Source: Rhodocyclaceae bacterium (lineage in GTDB: Bacteria > Pseudomonadota > Gammaproteobacteria > Burkholderiales > Rhodocyclaceae). Taken from it: a stretch of DNA of 64,000 nucleotides. The DNA is taken from assembly GCA_016791105.1 (NCBI GenBank), contig JAEUNM010000046.1, positions 1 to 64,000 of the forward strand, read 5' to 3'. The notes under the pieces are model-generated. The model searched no databases and was not told the DNA's origin. It worked only from the letters and a program-made list of their open reading frames with translations. This document shows, piece after piece, positions 40,601 to 48,713 of the stretch. A program made the translations under genes and the position numbers. Within the stretch, counting starts at the first letter, position 1; each line of letters starts with the position of its first letter.

Positions 40601-41521
40601 TCAAGCATGCACGTCCGCATCGCAATTCGGGTGTGCGAACAATTCCACCAGGGTATCGATGAACACGCGGGTTTTTGCCGCCATCAGGCGGCGGCCCGGC
40701 AGCACCGCCCAAGCCGTGATGGGCGGCGCCTGCCACTGCGGCAACACACGCACCAGGCCGGTCTGCGATCCCGCTGCCGCCACGTAACGATCGGTAAGCA
40801 GGGCCAGTCCGGCGCCGGCCTGGGCCAGGCGCAGTTGCATGCCGACCGAATTGACGCCTACCCCGCCGCGCGGCATGCCACTCCAGCGCTGCTCACCGCT
40901 AACCAGCGTCCAGGGCACGCGCTCGCCGCGCTGATCGAGCAGGTGCAAGCCGCTGTGGCGGGTCAAATCGTCGGGAATGGCGGGCGTGCCATGCGCGGCC
41001 AGATAGCTCGTGCCGGCGTACAGGGATGCGCTCATTTCGCACAGCCGGCGCGCCACCAGGCCAGAATCTTCGGGCAAATTGCCCATGCGCACGGCGAGGT
41101 CGAAGTTTTCCGCCACCAGATCGACGCGTCGTGGAGACAGATCGATATCGATGCTTACCTGCGGATAGCGCTCCACGAAGCGCGCCAGCAGGTCCGCCAT
41201 GAGCCAGGACGCGAAATCGGCCGGCATGGAAATGCGCAGCCGCCCGCTCGGTTCGGCCTGCCGGTATTGGGCCAGCGCGCAGGCGGCGTCGGTCTGTTCC
41301 GCCACCTGGCGCGCATGTTCCAGCAAGGCCTGGCCGAAATCGGTCAGCCCCAGGCGGCGCGTGGTGCGCTGCAATAGGCGCTCGCCCAACTGGCCCTCCA
41401 GGCTGGCAACACGCCGCGATACCGTCGATTTGGGCAGTTTGAGCCGCTCGGCCGCACGCGTGAAACTGCCGCTTTCGGCAACGCGGGCAAATAACAACAG
41501 GTCGTCCGGATTCAAACTCAT
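40601..41521 (-). CDS. LysR family transcriptional regulator
   Basis: 306 residues: HTH (about 1-60; [20 protein letters not shown], then [15 protein letters not shown]) and a periplasmic-binding-fold effector domain of the CrgA/AaeR-like group ([20 protein letters not shown]). Divergent from azoR with a 129-bp gap containing a GTTCC/GGAAC palindrome; by family habit it probably controls azoR. Confidence 0.92.
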   Translation of the reverse strand: MSLNPDDLLLFARVAESGSFTRAAERLKLPKSTVSRRVASLEGQLGERLLQRTTRRLGLTDFGQALLEHARQVAEQTDAACALAQYRQAEPSGRLRISMPADFASWLMADLLARFVERYPQVSIDIDLSPRRVDLVAENFDLAVRMGNLPEDSGLVARRLCEMSASLYAGTSYLAAHGTPAIPDDLTRHSGLHLLDQRGERVPWTLVSGEQRWSGMPRGGVGVNSVGMQLRLAQAGAGLALLTDRYVAAAGSQTGLVRVLPQWQAPPITAWAVLPGRRLMAAKTRVFIDTLVELFAHPNCDADVHA

Positions 41522-41550
41522 CGGGTCCTCCGCGCGGGCGTACACGCACT

Positions 41551-41566
41551 GTTCCATAAACGGAAC
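41551..41566. promoter_or_regulatory. Palindrome between lysR-type gene and azoR
   Basis: GTTCC-ATAAAC-GGAAC is a perfect 5-bp inverted repeat with a 6-bp spacer, 30 bp before the regulator ATG and 85 bp before azoR. Candidate LysR-type binding site. Confidence 0.45.
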
Positions 41567-41650
41567 TATCAATTGCCATTTCACACCTTTATCTCGAAAC
41601 AGGCAATGATTAAAGTAAGAACCGTCAACCCAACTCGACGGAGTCCGAAC

Positions 41651-42250
41651 ATGAACATCCTGCAAGTCAATTCCAGCGCCCGTGGCGCAACGTCCGTTTC
41701 CAGCCAGCTCGCGGCCGACATCGTGCAAAAACTGCTCGCCGAGGGGACAAACGGAAAAGTCGTGCTGCGCGACCTGGGCCGCACGCCGCACCCCGTACTC
41801 GATGAGGCTGCGTTGCAGGCGCTGTTCACGCCGGAAGATGCGCGCACGCCGGAACAGCAGGCGCGCGTGGCGCTCGATGACGCCCTGATCGCGGAAATCC
41901 AGGCTGCCGACGTGGTGGTGCTGGGCGTGCCCACTTATAACTTCGGCGTGCCGGTGCAATTGAAAAACTGGATCGACGCCATCGCGCGGGCGCGTGTCAC
42001 CTTCCGCTATACGGAAAATGGCCCGCAAGGCCTGCTTACCGGAAAAACCGTGTATGTCGCCGCCACCCGCGGCGGAGTTTATCGCGGCACCCCGGCCGAC
42101 ACGGTAGAACCTTACCTGCGCAACGTGCTGGGCTTTCTGGGGATGCAGGACGTGCGCTTCGTGTTTGCCGAAGGTTTGGCCATGGGCGAAGAAGCGGCCG
42201 GCGCGTCGCTCGCCGCGGCGCGGCAACAAATCGAGGCGGCCGTCGCGTAA
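41651..42250 (+). CDS. azoR: FMN-dependent NADH-azoreductase
   Basis: 199-residue flavodoxin-fold quinone/azo reductase. FMN-binding pieces: [16 protein letters not shown] at the N-terminus, [20 protein letters not shown] (about 94-113) and AATRGGVY (about 138). Reduces quinones and azo compounds with NADH and protects against electrophiles. Divergent LysR regulator next door. Confidence 0.94.
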   Translation: MNILQVNSSARGATSVSSQLAADIVQKLLAEGTNGKVVLRDLGRTPHPVLDEAALQALFTPEDARTPEQQARVALDDALIAEIQAADVVVLGVPTYNFGVPVQLKNWIDAIARARVTFRYTENGPQGLLTGKTVYVAATRGGVYRGTPADTVEPYLRNVLGFLGMQDVRFVFAEGLAMGEEAAGASLAAARQQIEAAVA

Positions 42251-42264
42251 TGCTTGGTGCAGGC

Positions 42265-42288
42265 GGTCCGGCGCGGCCGCGCCGGACC
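42265..42288. terminator. 24-bp perfect palindrome between converging genes
   Basis: A 10-bp stem GGTCCGGCGC/GCGCCGGACC closes on GGCC between the converging azoR and slyD ends. It has no long T tract but is symmetrical, so it can act on both transcripts. Confidence 0.6.
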
Positions 42289-42296
42289 CTCAAACC

Positions 42297-42776
42297 TCAA
42301 TGGTGGTGGTGGCCGCCTGCGCCGTGCACGTGCTCGTGCAGCAGTTCTTCCTGCGTGGCCGTGCGCACGCCGGCGACGGTGCAGCGAAACACCAGAGCGG
42401 TGCCGGCCAGCGGGTGATTGCCATCCACGACCACCTTGTCGCCTTCGATTTCAGTGACGGTGAACAGCATGTCCTCGTCGTCGTCGCCGACCCGCTCGAA
42501 CTGCATGCCGATTTCGATATTTTCGGGAAAACTGGCGCGCGACTCGACGAACACCAGTTCCGCGTCATATTCGCCGAACGCATCTTCGGGCTGCAGCTTC
42601 ACCTCAAGCTCGTCGCCCACGGCCTTGCCCTGCAGGGCTTCTTCCAGCAAGGGGAAAATGCCGTCATAGCCGCCGTGCAAATAAACCAGCGGATTGGTGC
42701 CGCCATCGATCAGGTTACCGTCCGGATCCCAAACCTTGTAATCCAGCGTAACCACGGTGTTGCGTGCAATCTGCAT
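42297..42776 (-). CDS. slyD: FKBP-type peptidyl-prolyl isomerase SlyD
   Basis: 159 residues with the SlyD layout: FKBP half (VVTLDYKVWDPDGNLID), YLHGGYDGIFPLLEEALQGK, the IF chaperone insert (about 70-125), and a His-containing tail ending HVHGAGGHHHH. The tail is shorter than in enterics but keeps nickel-binding potential. SlyD can deliver nickel to HypB, whose gene is 20 kb away. Confidence 0.9.
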   Translation of the reverse strand: MQIARNTVVTLDYKVWDPDGNLIDGGTNPLVYLHGGYDGIFPLLEEALQGKAVGDELEVKLQPEDAFGEYDAELVFVESRASFPENIEIGMQFERVGDDDEDMLFTVTEIEGDKVVVDGNHPLAGTALVFRCTVAGVRTATQEELLHEHVHGAGGHHHH

Positions 42777-42786
42777 TTACCCTTCC

Positions 42787-43257
42787 TCAGTCATCCAGGC
42801 GTTTTACGAGTTCCAGCACTTCAGCCGCGTGACCGCGCACGGACACGTTGTAGAGCGCATGCCTAATCATACCCTTGTTGTCAATCACGAAGGTCGAGCG
42901 CAGCAAACCGCGGCGTGTGCCCCCCTCGCCCTCACCTTCGCGCCAGACGCCATACAGACGGCATACGTCGCGATCCATGTCGGACAGTAACAGTACGGTT
43001 ATGCCGTGCTTGTCGCGAAAATCGCCGTGCGAAAAACAATCGTCCGGAGACACGCCGACCACGGAACAACCGTGACTTTCAAACTGCTCCTGCAAATCGG
43101 AAAATTCCATGGCCTCGCGCGTGCAGCCGGCCGTATCGTCCTTGGGGTAGAAGTACAGCACCAGGTGGTGCTTGCCCAGCAAATTGCGGAATTCGAAAAT
43201 CTGCAAATCCGCGTCCGGCAGCGCAAATGCAGGAGCGGGTTGTCCGGCTTGCAGCAT
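42787..43257 (-). CDS. Peroxiredoxin, PrxQ-like (no second Cys at +5)
   Basis: 156 residues, PrxQ fold with the peroxidatic site FYPKDDTAGCTREAMEF. The usual resolving Cys five residues later is Met-Glu here, so the mechanism must use another Cys (e.g. in ESHGCSVVG or PDDCFSHG) or an external thiol. ATG 43257 follows GGAGGAAGG. The gene precedes slyD by 10 bp on the same strand, suggesting an operon. Confidence 0.88.
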   Translation of the reverse strand: MLQAGQPAPAFALPDADLQIFEFRNLLGKHHLVLYFYPKDDTAGCTREAMEFSDLQEQFESHGCSVVGVSPDDCFSHGDFRDKHGITVLLLSDMDRDVCRLYGVWREGEGEGGTRRGLLRSTFVIDNKGMIRHALYNVSVRGHAAEVLELVKRLDD

Positions 43258-43422
43258 GGTGCCTTCCTCCAAGCGAGGCGGGCATTCTAACCCGGAATTT
43301 TTGCCCGCTCGGAGCTTGTGCCAAGGCTTACGCGCCATGCCCGCGGCTGCGCCGCACGCGCCTTGAGCAGGCTCAACAAACCGCCGCGCAGGAAGATTAT
43401 GCTGCGCGCGGGAGGTAGGCGA

Positions 43423-44430
43423 ATGCGGCCAATTTTGCGCGCGATGCAGTTGTCCGAGCGCGGCGCCGGCTTGTTGCCGGTCGAGTTGCCGCTACCCGCG
43501 CCCGGCGCCGGCATGGTGCGACTTGCGATCAGCGCCTGCGGCGTGTGCCGCACCGATCTGCACGTCGTGGATGGCGAACTTGCCGGCGGCACTTTGCCCA
43601 TCATACCGGGGCACGAAATCGTCGGCAGGGTGGACGCACTGGGTGCCGGCGTTCATACCCTGCAGCCCGGCCAGCGCGTAGGCGTACCCTGGCTGGGCCA
43701 TACCTGTGGCCACTGCGCGGATTGCCTGCGCGGCGAGGAAAATCTGTGTGGTCAGGCACGCTTTACGGGCCACCACATCCAGGGCGGCTATGCCAGCCAT
43801 TGCCTGGCCGATGCGCGCTATTGCTTCCCGCTCGCGGAATCGGCGGACGCCGCCGAACAGGCGCCGCTACTGTGCGCCGGGCTGATCGGCTACCGCAGTT
43901 GGGTCATCGCACGCCAGCACAGCACGGCGATGCGGCGCATAGGCATTTACGGTTTCGGTGCGGCAGCACACATACTGGCGCAGGTGCTGGCCTGGGAGGG
44001 ACGCGAGTTGTATGCGTTTACGCGGCCCGGCGACACCGCCGCGCAGCAATTTGCGCTGCGACACGGCGCACTATGGGCCGGCGCCTGTACCGACACGGCG
44101 CCGCAGCAACTGGACGCGGCCATTCTGTTTGCGCCGGTCGGCAGCCTGGTGCCGGCCGCATTGGCCGCCGTGCGCAAAGGCGGCATCGTGGTTTGCGGCG
44201 GCATCCACATGAGCGACATTCCTTCGTTTCCGTATTCCCTGCTTTGGGGTGAACGCTGCCTGCGCTCGGTGGCCAATCTGACGCGCCAGGACGGCGTGGA
44301 ATTTCTTGACCTGGCCGCCCGCATCCCCGTACGTACGGAAATTCAGCGCTACCCGCTGGAACAAGCCAACCAGGCCCTGGACGATTTGCGCCGCGGCAAT
44401 CTGCAAGGCGCCGCCGTGCTCATCCCCTGA
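43423..44430 (+). CDS. Zinc-dependent alcohol dehydrogenase (MDR family)
   Basis: 335 residues. Catalytic zinc ligands in SACGVCRTDLH and PGHEIVG, structural zinc in HTCGHCADCLRGEENLC, and a Rossmann segment RIGIYGFGAAAHIL that lacks the usual GxGxxG form. Start at ATG 43423 with GGGAGGTAG upstream; the frame extends to 43318 without similarity. Substrate not predictable; relatives act on simple alcohols or aldehydes. Confidence 0.88.
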   Translation: MRPILRAMQLSERGAGLLPVELPLPAPGAGMVRLAISACGVCRTDLHVVDGELAGGTLPIIPGHEIVGRVDALGAGVHTLQPGQRVGVPWLGHTCGHCADCLRGEENLCGQARFTGHHIQGGYASHCLADARYCFPLAESADAAEQAPLLCAGLIGYRSWVIARQHSTAMRRIGIYGFGAAAHILAQVLAWEGRELYAFTRPGDTAAQQFALRHGALWAGACTDTAPQQLDAAILFAPVGSLVPAALAAVRKGGIVVCGGIHMSDIPSFPYSLLWGERCLRSVANLTRQDGVEFLDLAARIPVRTEIQRYPLEQANQALDDLRRGNLQGAAVLIP

Positions 44431-44457
44431 ATCCGGCGCCGCGGTCGGACAGCAAAC

Positions 44458-45048
44458 TCAGGTGCGGGCACGTTTGCGGCGTTCCAGCGCGAGGCCGTAA
44501 CGCTGCGCCAGCGCATAGGCCCGTGCCGGAAAATTCGCCGCCAGCCAGCCATAAAACACATAACGCACGGTTTTGCCGGCCAGCAGCGCAAGGAATGCCG
44601 GCAGCGGCGCGTAATACGCCATGGCACAAATGGCCATGCTGGCGGTTTGCGGCACCGGCAGCACGGTCACCAGGAACAGCGTCCACACCCCCCAGCGCTG
44701 CAACCAGCCTTGTAGCGTGGCGTAGAGCGTGGATTGCGCGAGGTCGGGATAGCGCTCGAGAACCTGCTGCCAGCCCAGTTCGCCAAATAACAGCAACAGA
44801 ATGAGCGAGGCGGTTGCGGCGGTCAGGCTGGACAGCAAACTGACGCGCAGCCAGCGGCGCCGGTTCAGCAGCACCGCGGCGGCAAGCACTACCCCGAACG
44901 GGAAACTGGCCGTGAGGGTGGTAAATAGCGAAATGGTCGCCACATACCATGCGAATTCCGGGCTGGCCGCGTGGGTTTCGAGCAAGCCGCGCAGGCGCTG
45001 CGCGAGGCTGGGACCGACGCTGGCGGAATTGGAGCTCAAGCCATCCAT
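44458..45048 (-). CDS. YqaA/VTT-type membrane protein
   Basis: 196 residues with four or five TM helices. The block LFLVTVLPVPQTASMAICAM followed by LALLAGKTVRYVFYGWLA resembles the SNARE-associated/VTT (DedA-like) core with its re-entrant loop. A charged C-terminus ends RRKRART. Function unknown; DedA relatives move lipid carriers or affect membrane potential. Divergent from cysK. Confidence 0.72.
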   Translation of the reverse strand: MDGLSSNSASVGPSLAQRLRGLLETHAASPEFAWYVATISLFTTLTASFPFGVVLAAAVLLNRRRWLRVSLLSSLTAATASLILLLLFGELGWQQVLERYPDLAQSTLYATLQGWLQRWGVWTLFLVTVLPVPQTASMAICAMAYYAPLPAFLALLAGKTVRYVFYGWLAANFPARAYALAQRYGLALERRKRART

Positions 45049-45244
45049 TCCGGCACCCGGACGCGCGCACTGCCTTTGCTATCATGCGGCACGCTACGCT
45101 GGCCGCCCCGGTCGCACACCCCGTTGCGGGCGCGCTGCAACAAAATCAGCATGATGAGCATGGTTGTCTATTGTAATTTTGCCGCGCCATCCAACCCCCG
45201 GCGCCAAAAACGCTTTGACCACGACCAACCCAGGAACGACACGC

Positions 45245-46177
45245 ATGAAAATAGCCGCCAACGTTTCCGAACTGATCGGCAACACGCCACTTGTGAAGCT
45301 CAATGCACTGGCTCGCGAAGTGGACGGCATGATCGCCGCGAAACTCGAATTTTTCAACCCCGCGCATAGTGTAAAGGACCGCATCGCGGTATCGATGCTC
45401 GATGCGGCCCAGGCGCAAGGAAAAATTGGCCCCGACACCATCGTGCTGGAGCCCACCTCCGGCAACACCGGCATAGGGCTGGCCATGGTGTGCGCCGCGC
45501 GCGGCATCGCCTGTGCTTTCGTGATGCCTGAAACCATGAGCCGCGAGCGCCGCCTCATCCTCAAAGCCTATGGTGCAGACCTGGTGCTCACGCCCGGCCC
45601 CGAAGGCATGCCGGGGGCGGTGCGCAAGGCCGAACAGATGGCGGCCGCGGATGCGCGCTATTTCATTCCGCAGCAATTCGAAAATCCCGCCAACCCGGCC
45701 ATACACCGCAGCACGACGGCCGAAGAAGTGTGGCGCGACACGGACGGAAAAGTAGACATTTTCGTGTCCGGCATAGGCACCGGCGGCACCATTACCGGCG
45801 TCGGCGAAGTATTGAAAGCGCGCCGGCCCGGCGTGCATATCGTCGCCGTGGAGCCGGACGCCTCGCCCGTGCTATCGGGCGGGCAACGCGGACCGCATCC
45901 GATACAAGGCATAGGCGCAGGCTTTGTCCCGGCCATTCTGAATACGCAGATTTACGACGAAATCGTGCGCGTCACGAATCAGGATGCGCTCGCTACTGCG
46001 CGCCGCATGGCGCGCGAAGAAGGGCTGCTGGTGGGCATTTCGTCCGGTGCGGCGGTGTCGGCCGCGCTGCAGGTGGCGCGCCGGCCGGAACATCGCGGCA
46101 AACTGACCGTGGTAGTGATTCCTTCGTTCGGCGAACGCTATCTGTCCACCGTGCTGTTCGAACACCTCGCGGTTTAA
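45245..46177 (+). CDS. cysK: Cysteine synthase A (O-acetylserine sulfhydrylase)
   Basis: 310-residue PLP enzyme making cysteine from O-acetylserine and sulfide. It starts [16 protein letters not shown], has the PLP Lys in [11 protein letters not shown] (about 43), substrate loop [10 protein letters not shown], the phosphate-binding [10 protein letters not shown] and the terminal [11 protein letters not shown]. Motifs favour CysK over CysM. Confidence 0.93.
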   Translation: MKIAANVSELIGNTPLVKLNALAREVDGMIAAKLEFFNPAHSVKDRIAVSMLDAAQAQGKIGPDTIVLEPTSGNTGIGLAMVCAARGIACAFVMPETMSRERRLILKAYGADLVLTPGPEGMPGAVRKAEQMAAADARYFIPQQFENPANPAIHRSTTAEEVWRDTDGKVDIFVSGIGTGGTITGVGEVLKARRPGVHIVAVEPDASPVLSGGQRGPHPIQGIGAGFVPAILNTQIYDEIVRVTNQDALATARRMAREEGLLVGISSGAAVSAALQVARRPEHRGKLTVVVIPSFGERYLSTVLFEHLAV

Positions 46178-46208
46178 CGGCGGTCTACCCCGCGCCCAAG
46201 CGGCGTGT

Positions 46209-47780
46209 CTAGTCGCATTCGACGACGAGCAGCGACTGGTCGTCCTGCGCGGGGTAGCCCTCCAGATGGCTCGCGATCGCACCGGCCACGGCGGCGATGC
46301 GCTCATTGCGCGGTGCGGCGCGCAAAATACTGATCAGGCTGGCCTCACCAAACATGCTGCCGCGCGGGTCGGCCGATTCGACCACGCCGTCCGAATAGAG
46401 CGCAAACAAGCCGGGCTCTTTCCATTCGAAACGCAGCGGCTGGCCTTCGCTTTCGTCCCAATCCGTGATGCCCAGCGGCAGGTGGGTCGATTTGAAGCGC
46501 TGCATGCCGCTCCCGGCGCGGTCCAGCCATAATAGGTCGGGCATGCCGCCCAGCCAGATATCCGCGCAGCGCTCCTGTTCATCGACACAAAGCAGGCTCA
46601 AGGCAACGAAGCGGCCGACCGGCAGGGTAACGCGCAACTTCTTGTTCATTTCCGACAAAATTTGCGTCATCGGCAAGCCGCGCCGCGTCATGCCGTAAAA
46701 CACAGCCAGCACCGGCAGCACGCTGATCGCCGCGGACAACCCATGGCCGGTAGCATCCGCCAGCATGGCATACAGACGGCCGGAGGACGAGCGGGCGCAG
46801 GCCACCACGTCGCCGGAAAAATGCTCCGCCGCCTGCAGCGCATATTGCACCTTGGGATCGTTGAGCGAGGGCTGGTGCGTCTGCCGCTCCATGATGTCGC
46901 GCGCCAAGCGGGTTTCTTCCTGCTGCGCGTCGTGAAAGCGCTGCAGCCTTTCCGCCTGGCGCCGCAATTCGTCCTCAGCCTGTTTGCGCGCGCTGATGTC
47001 GCGTATGGTGCCGACGAAATGCGGCTCACCGTCCAGCACCATTTCGTTCAGCGCAACTTCGATCGGAAACTGCTGGCCGTCGGCGCGACGTCCGGTCAGC
47101 TCGCGCACGGTTCCGACCTTGCGCGCCACGCGGGTTTCGAGGAAGCGCCGGATGTTGGAGTCGTGCCGCCCCGCTTCGGTATCCGGCATGAGCATGCGCA
47201 CGTTCTTGCCCAGCATGGCGTCCGGCAGGTAGCCGAAAATGCGCGTGGCGGCGCGATTGCAGGTCTGTATCGTGCCGACCCGATCTATCGTGATGATGGC
47301 GTCCAGAACGGTATTGGAAATGGCCTCCACGCGCCGGCGCGCCGCATCGCCACGCTCGCGCAGTTCTATCGTGCGCTCTATCGCGCGCAGCTTGGCGGTC
47401 ATGATGGTGAAATTGACGGGTTTCACCAGATAGTCGTCGCCCCCGGCTTCCAGCCCGGCAACGACATCATTGTCGGCACCCAGGGCGGACAGGAATATCA
47501 CCGGCACCCAGCGGTCGGTGCACAAATTCTTGATGCGGCGCGTGGCTTCAAGTCCGTCCATGACCGGCATCATGACGTCCATGAGCACCACGTCGGGCTG
47601 TTCGCGCGCGAATATTTCGACCCCCACGCCGCCATTTTCGGCTTCCAGCGGAATGTGTCCCATGCGGCGCAGGAAAGCCACCAGCACCATGCGATTGGCG
47701 CGCGTGTCATCCACCACCAGCACACGCAGCGTGCGTTTCTGTTCAGCCGTGGAAGTCGGCGAAATTTCGGTTTCCTGCAC
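46209..47780 (-). CDS. Receiver-PAS-PP2C phosphatase (RsbU/SpoIIE type)
   Basis: 523 residues from a GTG start with GGAG upstream. Domains: receiver (about 18-135; VLVVDDTRANR, LMDVMMPVMDG, YLVKPV), PAS (about 145-275; AISNTVLDAIITID, then FVGTIRDISARKQAE), coiled coil, and a SpoIIE-type phosphatase (about 320-520) with metal-site motifs MLADATGHGLSAAI, ALYSDGVVESA and AQDDQSLLVVE. Such proteins dephosphorylate STAS antagonists in partner switching. Last gene of a four-gene leftward operon; starts 3 bp after the gene upstream. Confidence 0.9.
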   Translation of the reverse strand: MQETEISPTSTAEQKRTLRVLVVDDTRANRMVLVAFLRRMGHIPLEAENGGVGVEIFAREQPDVVLMDVMMPVMDGLEATRRIKNLCTDRWVPVIFLSALGADNDVVAGLEAGGDDYLVKPVNFTIMTAKLRAIERTIELRERGDAARRRVEAISNTVLDAIITIDRVGTIQTCNRAATRIFGYLPDAMLGKNVRMLMPDTEAGRHDSNIRRFLETRVARKVGTVRELTGRRADGQQFPIEVALNEMVLDGEPHFVGTIRDISARKQAEDELRRQAERLQRFHDAQQEETRLARDIMERQTHQPSLNDPKVQYALQAAEHFSGDVVACARSSSGRLYAMLADATGHGLSAAISVLPVLAVFYGMTRRGLPMTQILSEMNKKLRVTLPVGRFVALSLLCVDEQERCADIWLGGMPDLLWLDRAGSGMQRFKSTHLPLGITDWDESEGQPLRFEWKEPGLFALYSDGVVESADPRGSMFGEASLISILRAAPRNERIAAVAGAIASHLEGYPAQDDQSLLVVECD

Positions 47781-47783
47781 GAT

Positions 47784-48686
47784 TTACTCCGCCTGCGGCC
47801 GTATTACGACCGCGACCGCCACGTTGCCTTTGCCGAGGTATTCGAGCCGCTGAAACGATAATTGCTGTGCGATGGCGATGCCACGGCCATTAGGATCGAA
47901 GGCCCGCGAAGGGTCGAATTCCAGATAGCCCGCGGCATCGAAGCCGTCGCCCTGATCTTCGACGCGATACACGATTTCGTCGGGCCGGCATTCGATGGAA
48001 AGGGTTGCCCAGCGGTCTGCATACTGCGGTTGCCTGAGCCGATCTTCGATTTCGTCTCGCCAGCGGTCTTCGCGCTTGAGACGCGACTTTTCCTGGTAGG
48101 AGATGCACAGATTGCCGTGCTCGACGGCATTCACCATTAGTTCGGCCAGCCCCATCACCGCACATTCCGGCACGGGTGCACATAAAGCCGCCAGGGCGGC
48201 AAGGTTCTGCGCGTCCTGCAGGGTGCGAAAGCGGAACTCGCCGGCCATGATGAGCCGCATGGCTTCGGCCTGACGTTCCACCTGATGCACCAGTTCATTA
48301 CGCTGCAAGGCGTCGGAAAGCGCCGCGCGCACGATGGTCACCAGCGCCTGCGGGTCGAAGGGCTTGGTCAAATAATAATAAGCACCCGCCTCCAGCCCTT
48401 CGCGCACCTGATCCGGCGCTGCCGCCGCGGTCTGCATGATGACCGGAATGTCGGCCAGATATTGATCCTGCTTCATGTTGCGCAGCACCTGCATGCCGTC
48501 CATGCCGGGCATCATGCGGTCCAGCACCACCAGATCGAAGCCGCCCCGGGTATCCAGCAACATGCCCCAGGCCTGTTCGCCGGTTTCGGCAAAGCTCAGG
48601 CGATAACCGCAACCATCCAGACATTCCGCGATGATCTGCAGATTGAACGGCTCATCGTCGACAACCAGTATTCGCTCATTCCCCAT
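47784..48686 (-). CDS. Receiver fused to RsbW-like serine kinase/anti-sigma domain
   Basis: 300 residues. An intact receiver (about 1-120; ILVVDDEPFN, LVVLDRMMPGMDG, YYLTKPFDP) is followed by a GHKL ATPase of the RsbW type (about 160-298) with N-box LAELMVNAVEHGN, G1 box DQGDGFD and G2 box DPNGRGIAIAQ. RsbW-type domains bind a sigma factor or phosphorylate a STAS partner. Start at ATG 48686; TTG 48695 possible. Lies between a large kinase and the phosphatase in the same operon. Confidence 0.87.
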   Translation of the reverse strand: MGNERILVVDDEPFNLQIIAECLDGCGYRLSFAETGEQAWGMLLDTRGGFDLVVLDRMMPGMDGMQVLRNMKQDQYLADIPVIMQTAAAAPDQVREGLEAGAYYYLTKPFDPQALVTIVRAALSDALQRNELVHQVERQAEAMRLIMAGEFRFRTLQDAQNLAALAALCAPVPECAVMGLAELMVNAVEHGNLCISYQEKSRLKREDRWRDEIEDRLRQPQYADRWATLSIECRPDEIVYRVEDQGDGFDAAGYLEFDPSRAFDPNGRGIAIAQQLSFQRLEYLGKGNVAVAVVIRPQAE

Positions 48687-48713
48687 AGCCGCCAAGCATC
48701 TCCAAATATTCGG

